Positions 23,417 to 32,212 of a DNA stretch of 33,035 nt are shown one piece after another; within the stretch, counting starts at the first letter, position 1; each line of letters begins with the position of its first letter. A program made the position numbers and the translations under genes. The notes under the pieces are model-generated. The model saw only the letters and a list, made by a program, of their open reading frames with translations, had not been told where the DNA came from and searched no databases. Source of the DNA: a virus; IMG/VR virus record IMGVR_UViG_3300028653_000007, positions 1-33,035 of that record. One strand, 5' to 3'.

Positions 23417-24538
23417 TTACTTAAACATATTTAATTTCTGTTTTTCCAAGGCTTTTTCCAAATCTTTATATGAACTATTATCTACCTCATCTTCATCTTC
23501 AAGATTTATTTCATTACTTGAAGGTGCACGAGAAACTGCTTTATTTGCTAAAGAAGGAGGCGGTTTCAATTTATCTTTCTTTTGAACTACATTATTAGAA
23601 TGTTGAATACCATTCCTTGATGATGCAGCTTTAATAATTGATTCCATATTCTTCTTTAATAATTCATTGTAAATACTACCTTGGCGAATAATAGGTACAT
23701 CATAGATGTATTCTACTATTTGTGAATTTGCCATACCATCTGAATTAACAAGTAAATCATGAATATATTTATTATTCTTTTGTTCATCCAGATTTAAGTT
23801 GAGTCCCAAATCTTGTAAGGTCAAATTATATTCTGATAATTTATCTTCAAATTGTTTAACATCGCTTTTTATTATTCTTTCGTCAATATCCTGCCAAGAG
23901 TTTCGTAAGGTATTAATCTGTTCTACTTCTCTTTGTATATTTACTTTAGTATTTTTAAAATCTGTATCAAATTCTACATATTTTGAATAATCACTTACTA
24001 ATAAATCTTTTACATAATCTGTAAGTTCTTTATTATTACTAGGTAAATCTGGATATTTCTGTTTTAATAATGTTAAAGCGGCATTATCAATTGTTACCTT
24101 ATCAATCACAGGTATATTATTTTGAGTTTGTTGTGGTGTTCTTTTCTGAGATATTACAGCCTGGGCATTAACATAATTCTTTAATGCCCTCTCAGTCATT
24201 CTATCGCCTTTAACACCCTCTAAATATTTTTGTATTTCGGGAGCCTGTGCTTTAAGAAAGTTATCATCAATTTTAATTAGATTTTCGGTATTATCCACTT
24301 CTAATTTAATTGGTTCTGATTTTTCTTTTATAGATACTTTTGTTTCAGGTGTATCTTTTATTTCTTCTTGCCTGTCCTCAGCTTTGGTATTACCCTCTGT
24401 TTCAGGAGTTTCGTCTTCTTTTACTATTTCAGTAGTTGTATTGCCAACCGCTAAATTTTTTAATGCCTCAAGATTCTGTTCCATATCACCAGTTTCATTA
24501 TCAACATCTTGAGTTATTTCTTCTAATGTCTTTGCCAT
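23417..24538 (-). CDS. Scaffolding protein
   Basis: I choose ATG 24538 (373 aa, MAKTLEEITQDVDN); an in-frame ATG at 24556 lacks a ribosome-binding site, whereas AAAGG lies upstream of the second. The protein is acidic, low in complexity at the N-terminus (TPETEGNTKAEDRQ) and helical beyond, with a basic C-terminal end (ALEKQKLNMFK). It lies directly before the capsid gene. Basic C-terminal helices are how several scaffolds bind coat protein. Protease motifs are absent. Confidence 0.75.
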   Translation of the reverse strand: MAKTLEEITQDVDNETGDMEQNLEALKNLAVGNTTTEIVKEDETPETEGNTKAEDRQEEIKDTPETKVSIKEKSEPIKLEVDNTENLIKIDDNFLKAQAPEIQKYLEGVKGDRMTERALKNYVNAQAVISQKRTPQQTQNNIPVIDKVTIDNAALTLLKQKYPDLPSNNKELTDYVKDLLVSDYSKYVEFDTDFKNTKVNIQREVEQINTLRNSWQDIDERIIKSDVKQFEDKLSEYNLTLQDLGLNLNLDEQKNNKYIHDLLVNSDGMANSQIVEYIYDVPIIRQGSIYNELLKKNMESIIKAASSRNGIQHSNNVVQKKDKLKPPPSLANKAVSRAPSSNEINLEDEDEVDNSSYKDLEKALEKQKLNMFK

Positions 24539-24611
24539 AAAAGTATTACCTTTCATATTATGTGGAGGTAAAACAATACTATATTATTAGTATTTACCTA
24601 ATATTTAATTA

Positions 24612-24640
24612 TAAATATAAATTTTTTGGAGAAACATCAA
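24612..24640 (-). promoter_or_regulatory. Promoter for scaffold-capsid block
   Basis: On the minus strand: TTGATG (24640-24635), 17-bp spacer, TATTTA (24617-24612), continuing TAATTAA. The same elements with the same spacing occur at 28325-28353. It stands about 75 bp before the scaffold gene. Confidence 0.65.
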
Positions 24641-24642
24641 AT

Positions 24643-26763
24643 TTATTGAATAGGATTAATATTATTAGCAGGATTAACCGGATTAACCGGATTAACTGTA
24701 TTAATACTATTATCAGGATTAATTTGCTGTTGCTGATTCTGTTGAATTTGCTGTATTAAATCTTGAATATCACCTGTATTAGAACTAGGCATTTGTTGTG
24801 ACATCTGATTTTGTTGAGGCATTGATTGTGCTTGTTGTTGTGCCATTAAAGCCTGTTGTTGCATCTGTTGTTCTTGTTTTTGTTTATTTAATACTCCCTG
24901 TACATATTCTAAGAATGCACCTTTTTCAACTATTGGAGCACTCTTAATTAATAATTCTATAGGAATAAGTGCTGGATTAATCTTACCTATCAATGTTGCC
25001 ATCTGTACAAGTTTTCCAAATTCAGTTTCTTTTGCCTGTTGTCCATACGGAACAGGAGAAATTTGTACATCAAATTTACCAAAACTTGTATCATTTAATA
25101 TTTCATTAATATTATCTTTATTTATTTCTTGCCATTGATAACTATTAGAATCATCATTATCAAGTCGTATAACTCTATAATCTGTAAAATATTTCTGAAT
25201 AAATTCTATATTATTTTGTGTTATTGGTTTTAGTGTTGCCTGAGCATTTTCACTTACCCATTCTTGCATTATATCAGATTGAGCAACTTTTGCCTGGAAT
25301 AATGTTCCTGATTCTCCTGATTGTTCTGCTATACCACGCTGAGCATCTACTATACCACTTAAAGATTTAATTAATGTAGTATCTTCTTGTGCATAAGATT
25401 CTAATGCCATTAATGATTGTGGATTGGGTCCTTCAATTGGTTTAATTGAACCAAGTTTTCCAGATTTTACAAGTTTTATTCCACCAACTTCTTTATTTGT
25501 TTTCCAATCTTCTAAATGTTCTTTTAATGCATCTTCTTCTGCAATCCAACCACCAAGTGCAGTTTTCTGTAAAATTGTTAATTCTGTATTTCTTCGTTGG
25601 TTAAATGATTTTAAGGCATCTTTTACATTATCAACCATAGATTTCATTTCTAAAATATCCGGATGAAAATCATAACAAAATATTGGAGTAAATCTGAAAT
25701 TACCATTCTGAATATCCTGTTCATCATCATATAGTACTGCATTGATAGCCGGAACAGTTGTTGTTTGATATATTTTAGTAATAATAGATTCGTTTATTTC
25801 AGGAAGTGAAACTGTAGATTTTAATTGTTGTAGTTTATCATTATCATACCAATCTCGTTCTGATAAGTCCATGACTTCTGATAATTGTATCATGTCTGTA
25901 ATATCTTGTTGATTACCAGTTGCCATATCAGTAAGAGTCATTGTTCTTACTGAACGGCGTTCATAAAAATCAATTACTTTTAATAAACCATTTTTATAAT
26001 TAAGAAAGTTTTTAGTAATAGTGGCTTCAGAATCTTCTATATTATTGGCTCTATGTTCGCCTTGATATGTTGTTATATTATTTAATGCTCGTTCTGCCCA
26101 GGTTTTTAATAGTGCTTTATCACTGTCACTGTCGCCAAACACTCTTCTTGAAGATTCGTAAATTTTATTGGCCAATTCTGAATCATCGTTTGCATAAATA
26201 GCAATAATTTCTTCTGTAGATAAGAATCTAAAATCTATAATCCAATTACAATCTTTTAAATTTCTATTCTTTGTATCCGTATCAAATTTTATAGAAAATG
26301 GGTCTGCACGCCTTATTCTTACATTACCATCAGCATTCTCAGAATCATAAAAGTAATCTTGACGAATCCAACCGATACGACCTATTATAGCATCTATATA
26401 AGCTGATGCTAATTCTTTTGCTATATCATTTTTCTGATAAAGAATATAATAATTAAGTTTTTCAAATAAATCTACTTGTTGTTCATCTTTAAGAGTTTGT
26501 GGACGAAGTTGTATACCAGGTATAGAATTTTTGAATGCTCCTGCAACTTGTATAATTAAAGGCATCAATAAAGGATATTGAAAATTAGGTCTTTTTTCTT
26601 TTATAAGTTTATCTAAATCAATCTGGTCATATATTTTACCAACAACAAGATTATAATTTACAAGACGCTCCTGTTCCCATAATTGATATAAACCTTGTGA
26701 AAAATAATCTATATTCATTATTCTTGATAAGGTTCGCTGTTGCTGGCGAGTCAATTCAAACAT
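24643..26763 (-). CDS. Portal protein
   Basis: 706 aa, the expected size for large podoviral (P22-like) portals. The N-terminal part (NFQYPLLMPLIIQVAGAFKN) and central regions with DPFSIKFDTDTKNRNLKDCN, SIKPIEGPNPQ and GIAEQSGESGTLFQAKVAQS fit the P22-type portal pattern. A long Gln/Met-rich tail (about 625-706) ends in repeated NPVNPVNPANN, encoded by a tandem GGATTAACC repeat (about 24667-24696). Location between TerL and scaffold supports the call. The portal is the dodecameric DNA entry channel. Confidence 0.85.
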   Translation of the reverse strand: MFELTRQQQRTLSRIMNIDYFSQGLYQLWEQERLVNYNLVVGKIYDQIDLDKLIKEKRPNFQYPLLMPLIIQVAGAFKNSIPGIQLRPQTLKDEQQVDLFEKLNYYILYQKNDIAKELASAYIDAIIGRIGWIRQDYFYDSENADGNVRIRRADPFSIKFDTDTKNRNLKDCNWIIDFRFLSTEEIIAIYANDDSELANKIYESSRRVFGDSDSDKALLKTWAERALNNITTYQGEHRANNIEDSEATITKNFLNYKNGLLKVIDFYERRSVRTMTLTDMATGNQQDITDMIQLSEVMDLSERDWYDNDKLQQLKSTVSLPEINESIITKIYQTTTVPAINAVLYDDEQDIQNGNFRFTPIFCYDFHPDILEMKSMVDNVKDALKSFNQRRNTELTILQKTALGGWIAEEDALKEHLEDWKTNKEVGGIKLVKSGKLGSIKPIEGPNPQSLMALESYAQEDTTLIKSLSGIVDAQRGIAEQSGESGTLFQAKVAQSDIMQEWVSENAQATLKPITQNNIEFIQKYFTDYRVIRLDNDDSNSYQWQEINKDNINEILNDTSFGKFDVQISPVPYGQQAKETEFGKLVQMATLIGKINPALIPIELLIKSAPIVEKGAFLEYVQGVLNKQKQEQQMQQQALMAQQQAQSMPQQNQMSQQMPSSNTGDIQDLIQQIQQNQQQQINPDNSINTVNPVNPVNPANNINPIQ

Positions 26764-26767
26764 TTAG

Positions 26768-26944
26768 TTATCCCTTTTTATTAAATCTAATCTTTTTCTT
26801 TTTAGAAGAATTTTTACCAACTCTTTCTGGTAAATTAAGTCCTTTACTGGCTTCATCATATTCTTTTACAACATCAGGAGATATTTTCCCCTGTTCTAAA
26901 AGAACATGAAACTTCTTTCTTTGTGCATTAGAAACATAAGGCAT
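26768..26944 (-). CDS. Small basic phage protein (58 aa)
   Basis: Starts MPYVSNAQRKKFHVLLEQGK, then ISPDVVKEYDEASKGLNLPE and a basic end SSKKKKIRFNKKG. The MPYVS-AQRRF-type start with a KASKGL-LPE motif is a well-known small protein in many phage genomes, of unknown function. Its C-terminus (KKKKIRF) matches that of the 73-aa gene upstream. It lies 5 bp before the portal start, with no other ORF in the gap. Confidence 0.75.
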   Translation of the reverse strand: MPYVSNAQRKKFHVLLEQGKISPDVVKEYDEASKGLNLPERVGKNSSKKKKIRFNKKG

Positions 26945-26963
26945 AGAAATTATTCCTTAAATA

Positions 26964-27485
26964 TTACATTGAATCCCATGTATCAAATCTTTCATTATCA
27001 ACAAAAGATGACGCTGAAGGATTGCCAGCAAGATATGCATTTAGTGCTATACTCTTTGCTTGATTAATAGGAGTACCCTGACCAATTAATACTTCACGAT
27101 ATTTTACATATCCTGCAGGAAGTTTTGACATTTTAAGAGCAAGTCTTATATCATGACTGAATACTTCTCTTACACCACCTATCTGAAATCCTGTTGTATT
27201 AAAAGTTGTGTCTGCACTACCTGTATTACCAGGTGCAGAACTAGAAGCAATAAGTTTAACATGATAAACAGTTTCAGGAACTAGACTATTAATTGTTACT
27301 AAAAATTGTGAAGCAACATTGCCTGAAACAAGAAGATTTGAAGAAGTGATACTGCCATAGTTTTTGTCTAATCCCCACTGAAAACTAGCAGTAGTTGCTG
27401 AACCGGAAGGAATAATTGAACCTGATAGAACTGCTGTATATTGTGAAGGAGTTATACCAAATAAAGATACAATTGGATTTGCCAT
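26964..27485 (-). CDS. Fibronectin-III-like domain protein
   Basis: 173 aa. The core (about 10-95: TASFQWGLDKNYGSI, ITINSLVPETVYHVKLIASS-like, TTFNTTGF) matches a fibronectin type III-like fold, where W/Y and the LxPxTxYxxxL motif are characteristic. The C-terminal half is helical (MSKLPAGYVKYREVLIGQGT). FNIII-like domains occur as Ig-like decorations on phage virions. Location among head genes suggests a head-surface or minor virion protein. Confidence 0.65.
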   Translation of the reverse strand: MANPIVSLFGITPSQYTAVLSGSIIPSGSATTASFQWGLDKNYGSITSSNLLVSGNVASQFLVTINSLVPETVYHVKLIASSSAPGNTGSADTTFNTTGFQIGGVREVFSHDIRLALKMSKLPAGYVKYREVLIGQGTPINQAKSIALNAYLAGNPSASSFVDNERFDTWDSM

Positions 27486-27532
27486 TATATTCTACCTTAA
27501 ATTATACTTAAATAGTAAAATGTGATATAAAA

Positions 27533-27754
27533 TTATTTTTTAAAACGAATCTTTTTCTTTTTATCAATACTAGGATATTTCTGATGTACAGCATCACGAA
27601 CTTTAGTTTTTTCTTCTGCTGAACCAAATTGTGAAACTCTAGCTAATGCATTTCTAGCATGAGAAATATTTTCAATAGGATATTTCCTTTCACCAGGATA
27701 TACAAACTCAGATTCAGGTAAATCTTTTCTTTCTTTATATGTAAGTTTTGCCAT
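27533..27754 (-). CDS. Small conserved phage protein (DUF6582-like)
   Basis: 73 aa: TYKERKDLPESEFVYPGERK, YPIENISHARNALARVSQFG and VRDAVHQKYPSIDKKKKIRF. The pattern RKxLPxSxFxxPxxRxYPI with HARNALARVSQ and VHxKYPSI is widespread in phages and is usually placed near head genes. It is basic and may associate with DNA or capsid. Molecular role unknown. Confidence 0.75.
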   Translation of the reverse strand: MAKLTYKERKDLPESEFVYPGERKYPIENISHARNALARVSQFGSAEEKTKVRDAVHQKYPSIDKKKKIRFKK

Positions 27755-27783
27755 TGTAAATCTCCTGAATTAATCATTGATTA

Positions 27784-28278
27784 TTAATATTCTGTCTGAG
27801 TTGATTGTGCTTTACCAACACTTGCTTTCTCAAAGGCTTCTGGTAGAATAAGTTTCATTTCATCTTCACTCATTCTTTCATGGTCTTGTGAATGTTTATC
27901 CGACCAAATTTCACAAGAAATTTCTGCTGCACTCTGTTTATCATGACCTTCAGATATTAACATATCATAAATAGGTTTTACTTCATTTCTTACCTCATCT
28001 TCACTGAGACCATACTCTTGACCAAACTCATCATGAGATTCTTTTTCTTCTCCACCAGTTTTATCTTCTTGTACCTGTTCTTCAGGAGATTCATTCTGCT
28101 CTTCATCTACTGTATCTATTTCATGTTGTCCCTGAGCATCTGTAGGTATATCATTCTCTTGTTCATTGGCAGACTCATTATCTGATGGAACTAAAGGTTT
28201 ATGACCTATCTTAATAACTAACATTCCACCAACTGGTGATGTATGAACTTCTTTTTTATTTGCTTTTGATTTTGCCAT
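27784..28278 (-). CDS. Acidic hypothetical protein of the head module
   Basis: 164 aa. After a short basic start (MAKSKANKKEVHTSPVGGML), residues 30-95 are dominated by Glu, Asp and Gln and are probably disordered. A helical C-terminal part follows (EVKPIYDMLISEGHDKQSAA). It is the first gene of the portal block and follows a putative promoter. No family recognised. Highly acidic small proteins here could aid packaging or assembly. Confidence 0.65.
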   Translation of the reverse strand: MAKSKANKKEVHTSPVGGMLVIKIGHKPLVPSDNESANEQENDIPTDAQGQHEIDTVDEEQNESPEEQVQEDKTGGEEKESHDEFGQEYGLSEDEVRNEVKPIYDMLISEGHDKQSAAEISCEIWSDKHSQDHERMSEDEMKLILPEAFEKASVGKAQSTQTEY

Positions 28279-28324
28279 GATTATAATTCCTATAAAAATG
28301 ATAAACAGCGTATTTAGTTAATTA

Positions 28325-28353
28325 TAAATATAATATTTAATCACAAACATCAA
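28325..28353 (-). promoter_or_regulatory. Promoter for the portal block
   Basis: On the minus strand: TTGATG (28353-28348), 17-bp spacer, TATTTA (28330-28325), continuing TAATTAA. It is immediately downstream of the terminase stop codon and about 47 bp before the 164-aa gene. It matches the scaffold-block promoter in both boxes and in spacing. Confidence 0.6.
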
Positions 28354-29706
28354 TTATAATGCCATATTAGAATAATTTTCATTCTGTTTTTTCTTATGTC
28401 TGAGTTTAAAATCTTCATACCATTTTGGCATCTGAACAGATACTTTAGGTATATCTATACTATTAATTACATATCTTAGTGCCGCTATAGCGTGATTGTC
28501 TTTATCAACAGGTTTTTCAATATAATTACGTTGTTGCCATGGTTTCAAATCAGGCCATTTATAATTACCCATCTCTTCAATTAAATGCTTACATCTTGGA
28601 GATATAAATAATTGTTCATCTTTAAACATTTGATTCATTTTTAAAATACCCTGAGATAATTCACTATTACTAGGAGTCCAATATATTCCTAAATCTACCC
28701 AATCATCATATTGTCTTCTACCACTACTCTCAGTTATCCAAATTGCTTTATCTGCAACAATTTGACTAGCCCTTTCATAATAATTATTCCTTTTAAGTTC
28801 TTGAGCCAAATCAGATATTAATTTACCTTTTTCATAAAATTCGTCAAATACTATTATCTTACCATCACTTCCGACAGATATCCATAATATTGCTGCTGGA
28901 TTACGAATACCCCAGTCATATCCAATATAAATATTATCTGTCGGGTGTGGTATATAATCATTCTGTAATACATGTATTTGTTCATGATATTCATTAAATA
29001 CTACACCACTAAAATCACTAAATCCACAATATACATACCTATCTATCCAATCTTTAGGATATGTTTTCATAAGGCTGTCAAGATAATCATCAGGTAAATA
29101 TTTATTTTCTGATGTGATTGCAACAAAACTCTCAGCATCTATATCTTTATTAGGTCCAACAAATCTTTTCCAAGCCCAATCTTTGCCGGCACTATTTGTT
29201 GCACCAAAAAATTGACGTGATGTAAGTTGTTTCCTTAAACGTCCTAATAGTGCAAGATAAGCATCCTCACTGCATTCAGTTACTTCATCTAGTGCTGCCC
29301 ATCCTAAATTTAAAGATTTAATTTTATCAAGACCACCATCAGATGCATCTATACCTGTATAATATAAACTACTATAATTAACAAATGTGATTATTCTATC
29401 AGATTTATTATGTTCTAATATTATATTTTCCTGACACATTTCTAATAATTCTTTAAGTGTTGTTTGTTTTAATTCGCTGAGATATTTACGGGCAAGTACA
29501 CCAAAGTTACGAGGATATTTAAAAGATTGTAATAAAATTTCCATTGAAAGACATGTTGATTTACCACTGCCATAACCACCAAAATATACTTTTTTATGAG
29601 CATCTGATAAATGAAATGATTGTTGTGTAGGAAGTGGTAATGTATATATCTTTTTTTCAGGATAGTCTTTATCTCTTATAGAATATGATAATATAACATC
29701 AGACAT
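28354..29706 (-). CDS. terL: Terminase large subunit
   Basis: 450 aa, two domains. ATPase: Walker A GGYGSGKST (residues 43-51), Walker B LGWAALDE (134-141, Asp140-Glu141), coupling motif FGATN (167-171). RNase H-like nuclease: Asp264 in GYDWG, Asp288 in FDEFYEKG, and Asp403 in DKDNHAIAALRY. It pumps DNA through the portal and cuts concatemers. Its ATG overlaps the stop of the putative small subunit gene (TAATG). All expected catalytic residues are present. Confidence 0.95.
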   Translation of the reverse strand: MSDVILSYSIRDKDYPEKKIYTLPLPTQQSFHLSDAHKKVYFGGYGSGKSTCLSMEILLQSFKYPRNFGVLARKYLSELKQTTLKELLEMCQENIILEHNKSDRIITFVNYSSLYYTGIDASDGGLDKIKSLNLGWAALDEVTECSEDAYLALLGRLRKQLTSRQFFGATNSAGKDWAWKRFVGPNKDIDAESFVAITSENKYLPDDYLDSLMKTYPKDWIDRYVYCGFSDFSGVVFNEYHEQIHVLQNDYIPHPTDNIYIGYDWGIRNPAAILWISVGSDGKIIVFDEFYEKGKLISDLAQELKRNNYYERASQIVADKAIWITESSGRRQYDDWVDLGIYWTPSNSELSQGILKMNQMFKDEQLFISPRCKHLIEEMGNYKWPDLKPWQQRNYIEKPVDKDNHAIAALRYVINSIDIPKVSVQMPKWYEDFKLRHKKKQNENYSNMAL

Positions 29707-30245
29707 TAATTATCTTCCTTCTTATTATTATCAAAGAAATTATTACTTAAACTAGATGTTGCTGGTAAATTAAAGAATACATTTGTATTACTATCAACAC
29801 GACCACTCATTTCCATTTTTACAGGCATAATATATTTACTTATTTCTTTAGTTGCATATAATACAATCCTCTCATCATGGGATTGTAATAATTCTGCCCA
29901 GTTATCAAGCAACATATCTTTTAGTTCCTGAACATCAGTTATCTTCTCTAACATATTAATTTTTTTCCTGATAATGCTACGACGATTAGGTCCTGTAAAT
30001 CCTGCACGTGCTGTATTGCCTGCTACAAATTTACCAGTAAGGGGATTTCTACCTTCATAAAATTTAGAACTATATACTTCATACTGTTTAATAAAATCAC
30101 TTATTGTAATAACATTATCTTGTATTACTTTCTGTTCTTCGGTAGATATAATTTCAGCAGTAGGTATAGTTTCAGCAGTAGGTTCAGTAGGTTCAATAGG
30201 TATAGTAAAAGAACCTGATATTTCTAATGATTCATTCATATTCAT
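29706..30245 (-). CDS. Putative terminase small subunit
   Basis: 179 aa overlapping terL by TAATG. The segment NPLTGKFVAGNTARAGFTGP (about residues 63-82) resembles the GRFxxGNxG motif of phage small-terminase-like proteins. It is followed by helices (KKINMLEKITDVQELKDMLL) and a C-terminal strand KMEMSGRVDSNTNVFFN similar to the TerL-contacting tail of such proteins. The N-terminal 45 residues are Pro/Thr/Glu-rich and probably disordered. It overlaps the HTH gene by 14 bp; either gene could supply DNA recognition. Confidence 0.6.
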   Translation of the reverse strand: MNMNESLEISGSFTIPIEPTEPTAETIPTAEIISTEEQKVIQDNVITISDFIKQYEVYSSKFYEGRNPLTGKFVAGNTARAGFTGPNRRSIIRKKINMLEKITDVQELKDMLLDNWAELLQSHDERIVLYATKEISKYIMPVKMEMSGRVDSNTNVFFNLPATSSLSNNFFDNNKKEDN

Positions 30246-30858
30246 ATCTCTTTTCTAATAATAATTTATGTAATACTATATTACTTTCATCAGTAAATCT
30301 TATAAATTCAGGTACAATTCTCTGAGGTAAAAATGAACCATTAGCAAATAATAATACTTTAAATTTTGATTTTGGTATTATACATGTTTTAGGTATTATA
30401 CCAGATTTATAATATTTTAGTATATCTTTTTTGTACATTAATAACTTTTTTACCATTATTTTAGAGATATGCATAGGTACATTATTATCATCAACAAATA
30501 CAACATATTTATTTAAAATTCTTGAGATATGTTTTTTAGATTTAATATTATTTTTACTTTCACCTTTAACTATATCTCTTAATACTGTATTATGCTTGTG
30601 TAGAGTAGCATAAATAGTACTATTATTAATGTTCAATTTTTTTGCAATATCATTTATACTAAGACCTGAATTATATAATGGTACAATCTTATCTCTAATT
30701 CTAATGTTAACTTTAAATTTATCTCTTAATGTTATATTATTAGATTTTAATGTATTATACACTGTGCCTCTACTGAAATATAATTTTTTAGCAATATCAT
30801 TTATACTTAAACCTGACTTGTAGAGTTTTATAATATTTTTTATATCTTTCTTTCTCAA
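30232..30858 (-). CDS. Tandem helix-turn-helix DNA-binding protein
   Basis: 208 aa with two resolvase-like HTH units: residues about 7-45 (LYKSGLSINDIAKKLYFSRG, TVYNTLK) and about 53-92 (LYNSGLSINDIAKKLNINNS, TIYATLH). The GLSINDIAKKL core is repeated exactly. The C-terminal half (about 110-208) has VVFVDDNNVPMHISKIMVKK and is of unknown fold. It lies directly before the putative small terminase, so it may help choose the packaging site, or it may be a freestanding regulator or the HTH part of a homing-type gene. No nuclease motif was seen. Confidence 0.65.
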   Translation of the reverse strand: MRKKDIKNIIKLYKSGLSINDIAKKLYFSRGTVYNTLKSNNITLRDKFKVNIRIRDKIVPLYNSGLSINDIAKKLNINNSTIYATLHKHNTVLRDIVKGESKNNIKSKKHISRILNKYVVFVDDNNVPMHISKIMVKKLLMYKKDILKYYKSGIIPKTCIIPKSKFKVLLFANGSFLPQRIVPEFIRFTDESNIVLHKLLLEKRYEYE

Positions 30859-30863
30859 TAGTT

Positions 30864-31145
30864 TTATTTCTTTCCATTTAGTTTATAAAATTCATATATC
30901 CAAGGTTGCTCTGATAATATCCACGACATGCAAAATAATGGGTCTCTGTGCCATTTGTAAAAATGACAACTATAACATAATGTAATAGCATTCTTCTCAT
31001 CCCATCTATACTCTCTTGCTGTCCTGCTAATAAGATGAGCACATTGTAAATTAGTAATTTTACTGCATATTAAACATTTACCATCTCTCTTTCTAATATA
31101 TTCAGAAAATTCTTTATCTCTCTTTTTAATTTCTTGTTTGGTCAA
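30864..31145 (-). CDS. HNH / NinG-like nuclease
   Basis: 93 aa. Zinc-knuckle and HNH-type residues: Cys24-x2-Cys27, Cys35-x-His37 (LQCAHLISR), Asn52, Cys57-x2-Cys60-His61, His66 (ITLCYSCHFYKWH). The CAH-R...LCYSCHxxKWH order recalls NinG/HNH proteins. HNH proteins next to terminase genes assist cleavage during DNA packaging in several phages; NinG relatives process recombination junctions. Position two genes before terL favours the packaging role, by inference. Confidence 0.75.
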   Translation of the reverse strand: MTKQEIKKRDKEFSEYIRKRDGKCLICSKITNLQCAHLISRTAREYRWDEKNAITLCYSCHFYKWHRDPLFCMSWILSEQPWIYEFYKLNGKK

Positions 31146-31162
31146 ATTTTAATAACTCCTTA

Positions 31163-31678
31163 CTAAAATATTTCGTATATCAAACTTATGCCCGGTACAA
31201 TCATTATCTTATTCTGTTCCTGTATATAGATAGCACTTATACTAGGACCAACATTAAATCTATTAAAAAATGACCTGTGAGGTACAATAGTATTATTAAT
31301 TACTACAGTATCAACACGAGATACTAATGTAGATGTTATATTAAAATCTGCTGATACAACAAATGTATTACTAGGTGGAAAATTATATTTAATATGAAGA
31401 TTTACTGAATTACTATCTTTTTTAATAGTTGTATCAACAGATGCTACAATAGAAGATATAACTTTAACTGAATCTTTAAGCAGTGTAATAGTATCTAGTT
31501 TTGCTGGTATAGTAATATAAATTTTAGTTGTATCATGTATAAATGTTGTATCAGATTTACCTTTAATATATTCAGTTGTTGTTGTAGTTTTTAAGAATGT
31601 TTTTGATACTACAAAACCTGCAATAAAGGCTGATATACATAGTAATAATATTATTATTACTCTCGTATTGATAATCAT
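31163..31678 (-). CDS. Membrane-anchored periplasmic-type protein (spanin-like?)
   Basis: 171 aa. An N-terminal membrane helix (RVIIILLLCISAFIAGFVVS, residues 6-25) is followed by a Thr/Ser/Val-rich beta domain with DTTFIHDTTKIYITIPAKLD and DTTIKKDSNSVNLHIKYNF. The topology predicts an N-in, C-out protein. It follows the two-helix membrane protein and is upstream of the HNH gene. In a lysis cassette it could act as an inner-membrane spanin, but it lacks the usual coiled coil, so it may be only a surface protein. Confidence 0.55.
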   Translation of the reverse strand: MIINTRVIIILLLCISAFIAGFVVSKTFLKTTTTTEYIKGKSDTTFIHDTTKIYITIPAKLDTITLLKDSVKVISSIVASVDTTIKKDSNSVNLHIKYNFPPSNTFVVSADFNITSTLVSRVDTVVINNTIVPHRSFFNRFNVGPSISAIYIQEQNKIMIVPGISLIYEIF

Positions 31679-31924
31679 TTAATTTCCGCCTGTAGAAGTA
31701 ATATTAATTTCTTTTGAAGTTGTACTGGTATTTACTGTTTTATTTTCATCACTATTACCTACAGTTTTATCTAAAATATTGCCACCACTATAGATGCCAT
31801 ACACAAATATCATAAACGTTGAAAATTGTTGAAAATCTGTCTTATTAAAAAATAATGCAACTGTAGCAGTTAAATATAATACAATACTTGCCCATAATTT
31901 TCTACTATTTAATTTCGTTGGCAT
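31679..31924 (-). CDS. Small two-helix membrane protein, holin-like
   Basis: 81 aa with AGGAG eight bases before ATG. Two hydrophobic segments (LWASIVLYLTATVALFF, about 10-26, and FMIFVYGIYSGGNIL, about 37-51) are separated by a short polar turn. A polar Ser/Thr/Asn tail follows. Size, two membrane helices and charged ends fit a class II holin. No endolysin is adjacent; the DUF5675 gene lies at the far end of the operon, which is close by on a circular map. Confidence 0.6.
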   Translation of the reverse strand: MPTKLNSRKLWASIVLYLTATVALFFNKTDFQQFSTFMIFVYGIYSGGNILDKTVGNSDENKTVNTSTTSKEINITSTGGN

Positions 31925-31935
31925 AATTTAAACTC

Positions 31936-32175
31936 CTAATTTTCTAATTTCTTTGAAATTGTGTTAAATTTCTTTGAAAATGTGTTATAAGCATCAATAT
32001 TATTATCAACTTTAAAATATCTATGTGTATTATCTTCAGATGCTGCCATAATTATTAGTGCAGAAGCACTTAAATAATGTAATGCTTCTGTCTTTGTGTA
32101 AAGACCTGATATTTGTTTAATATACAGGGCAGGATAATAATTATTATTACAGCCAATATATAGTTTATATTTCAT
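31936..32175 (-). CDS. 79-aa protein ending in palindromic-repeat sequence
   Basis: Starts MKYKLYIGCNNNYYPALYIK; the body resembles no family I know. The last 17 residues (YNTFSKKFNTISKKLEN) are encoded by two copies of the palindromic repeat (31946-31987), read in the frame that would give KFNPISK in the terminal arrays. No Shine-Dalgarno is present. A TATTTATAAT box at 32176-32186 sits so close that the mRNA could be leaderless, or translation could start at the internal Met43. First gene of the leftward cluster. Confidence 0.5.
   Translation of the reverse strand: MKYKLYIGCNNNYYPALYIKQISGLYTKTEALHYLSASALIIMAASEDNTHRYFKVDNNIDAYNTFSKKFNTISKKLEN
31946..31987. repeat. Two coding copies of the palindromic repeat
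   Basis: AATTTCTTTGAAATT, GTGTTA, AATTTCTTTGAAAAT, GTGTTA: two 21-bp units in the orientation opposite to the terminal arrays, with GTGTTA replacing GGGTTA. They lie within the 3' end of the 79-aa gene. Confidence 0.9.
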
Positions 32176-32212
32176 AATTATAAATATAGTATTATTACGA
32201 TTTCTAAATAAA

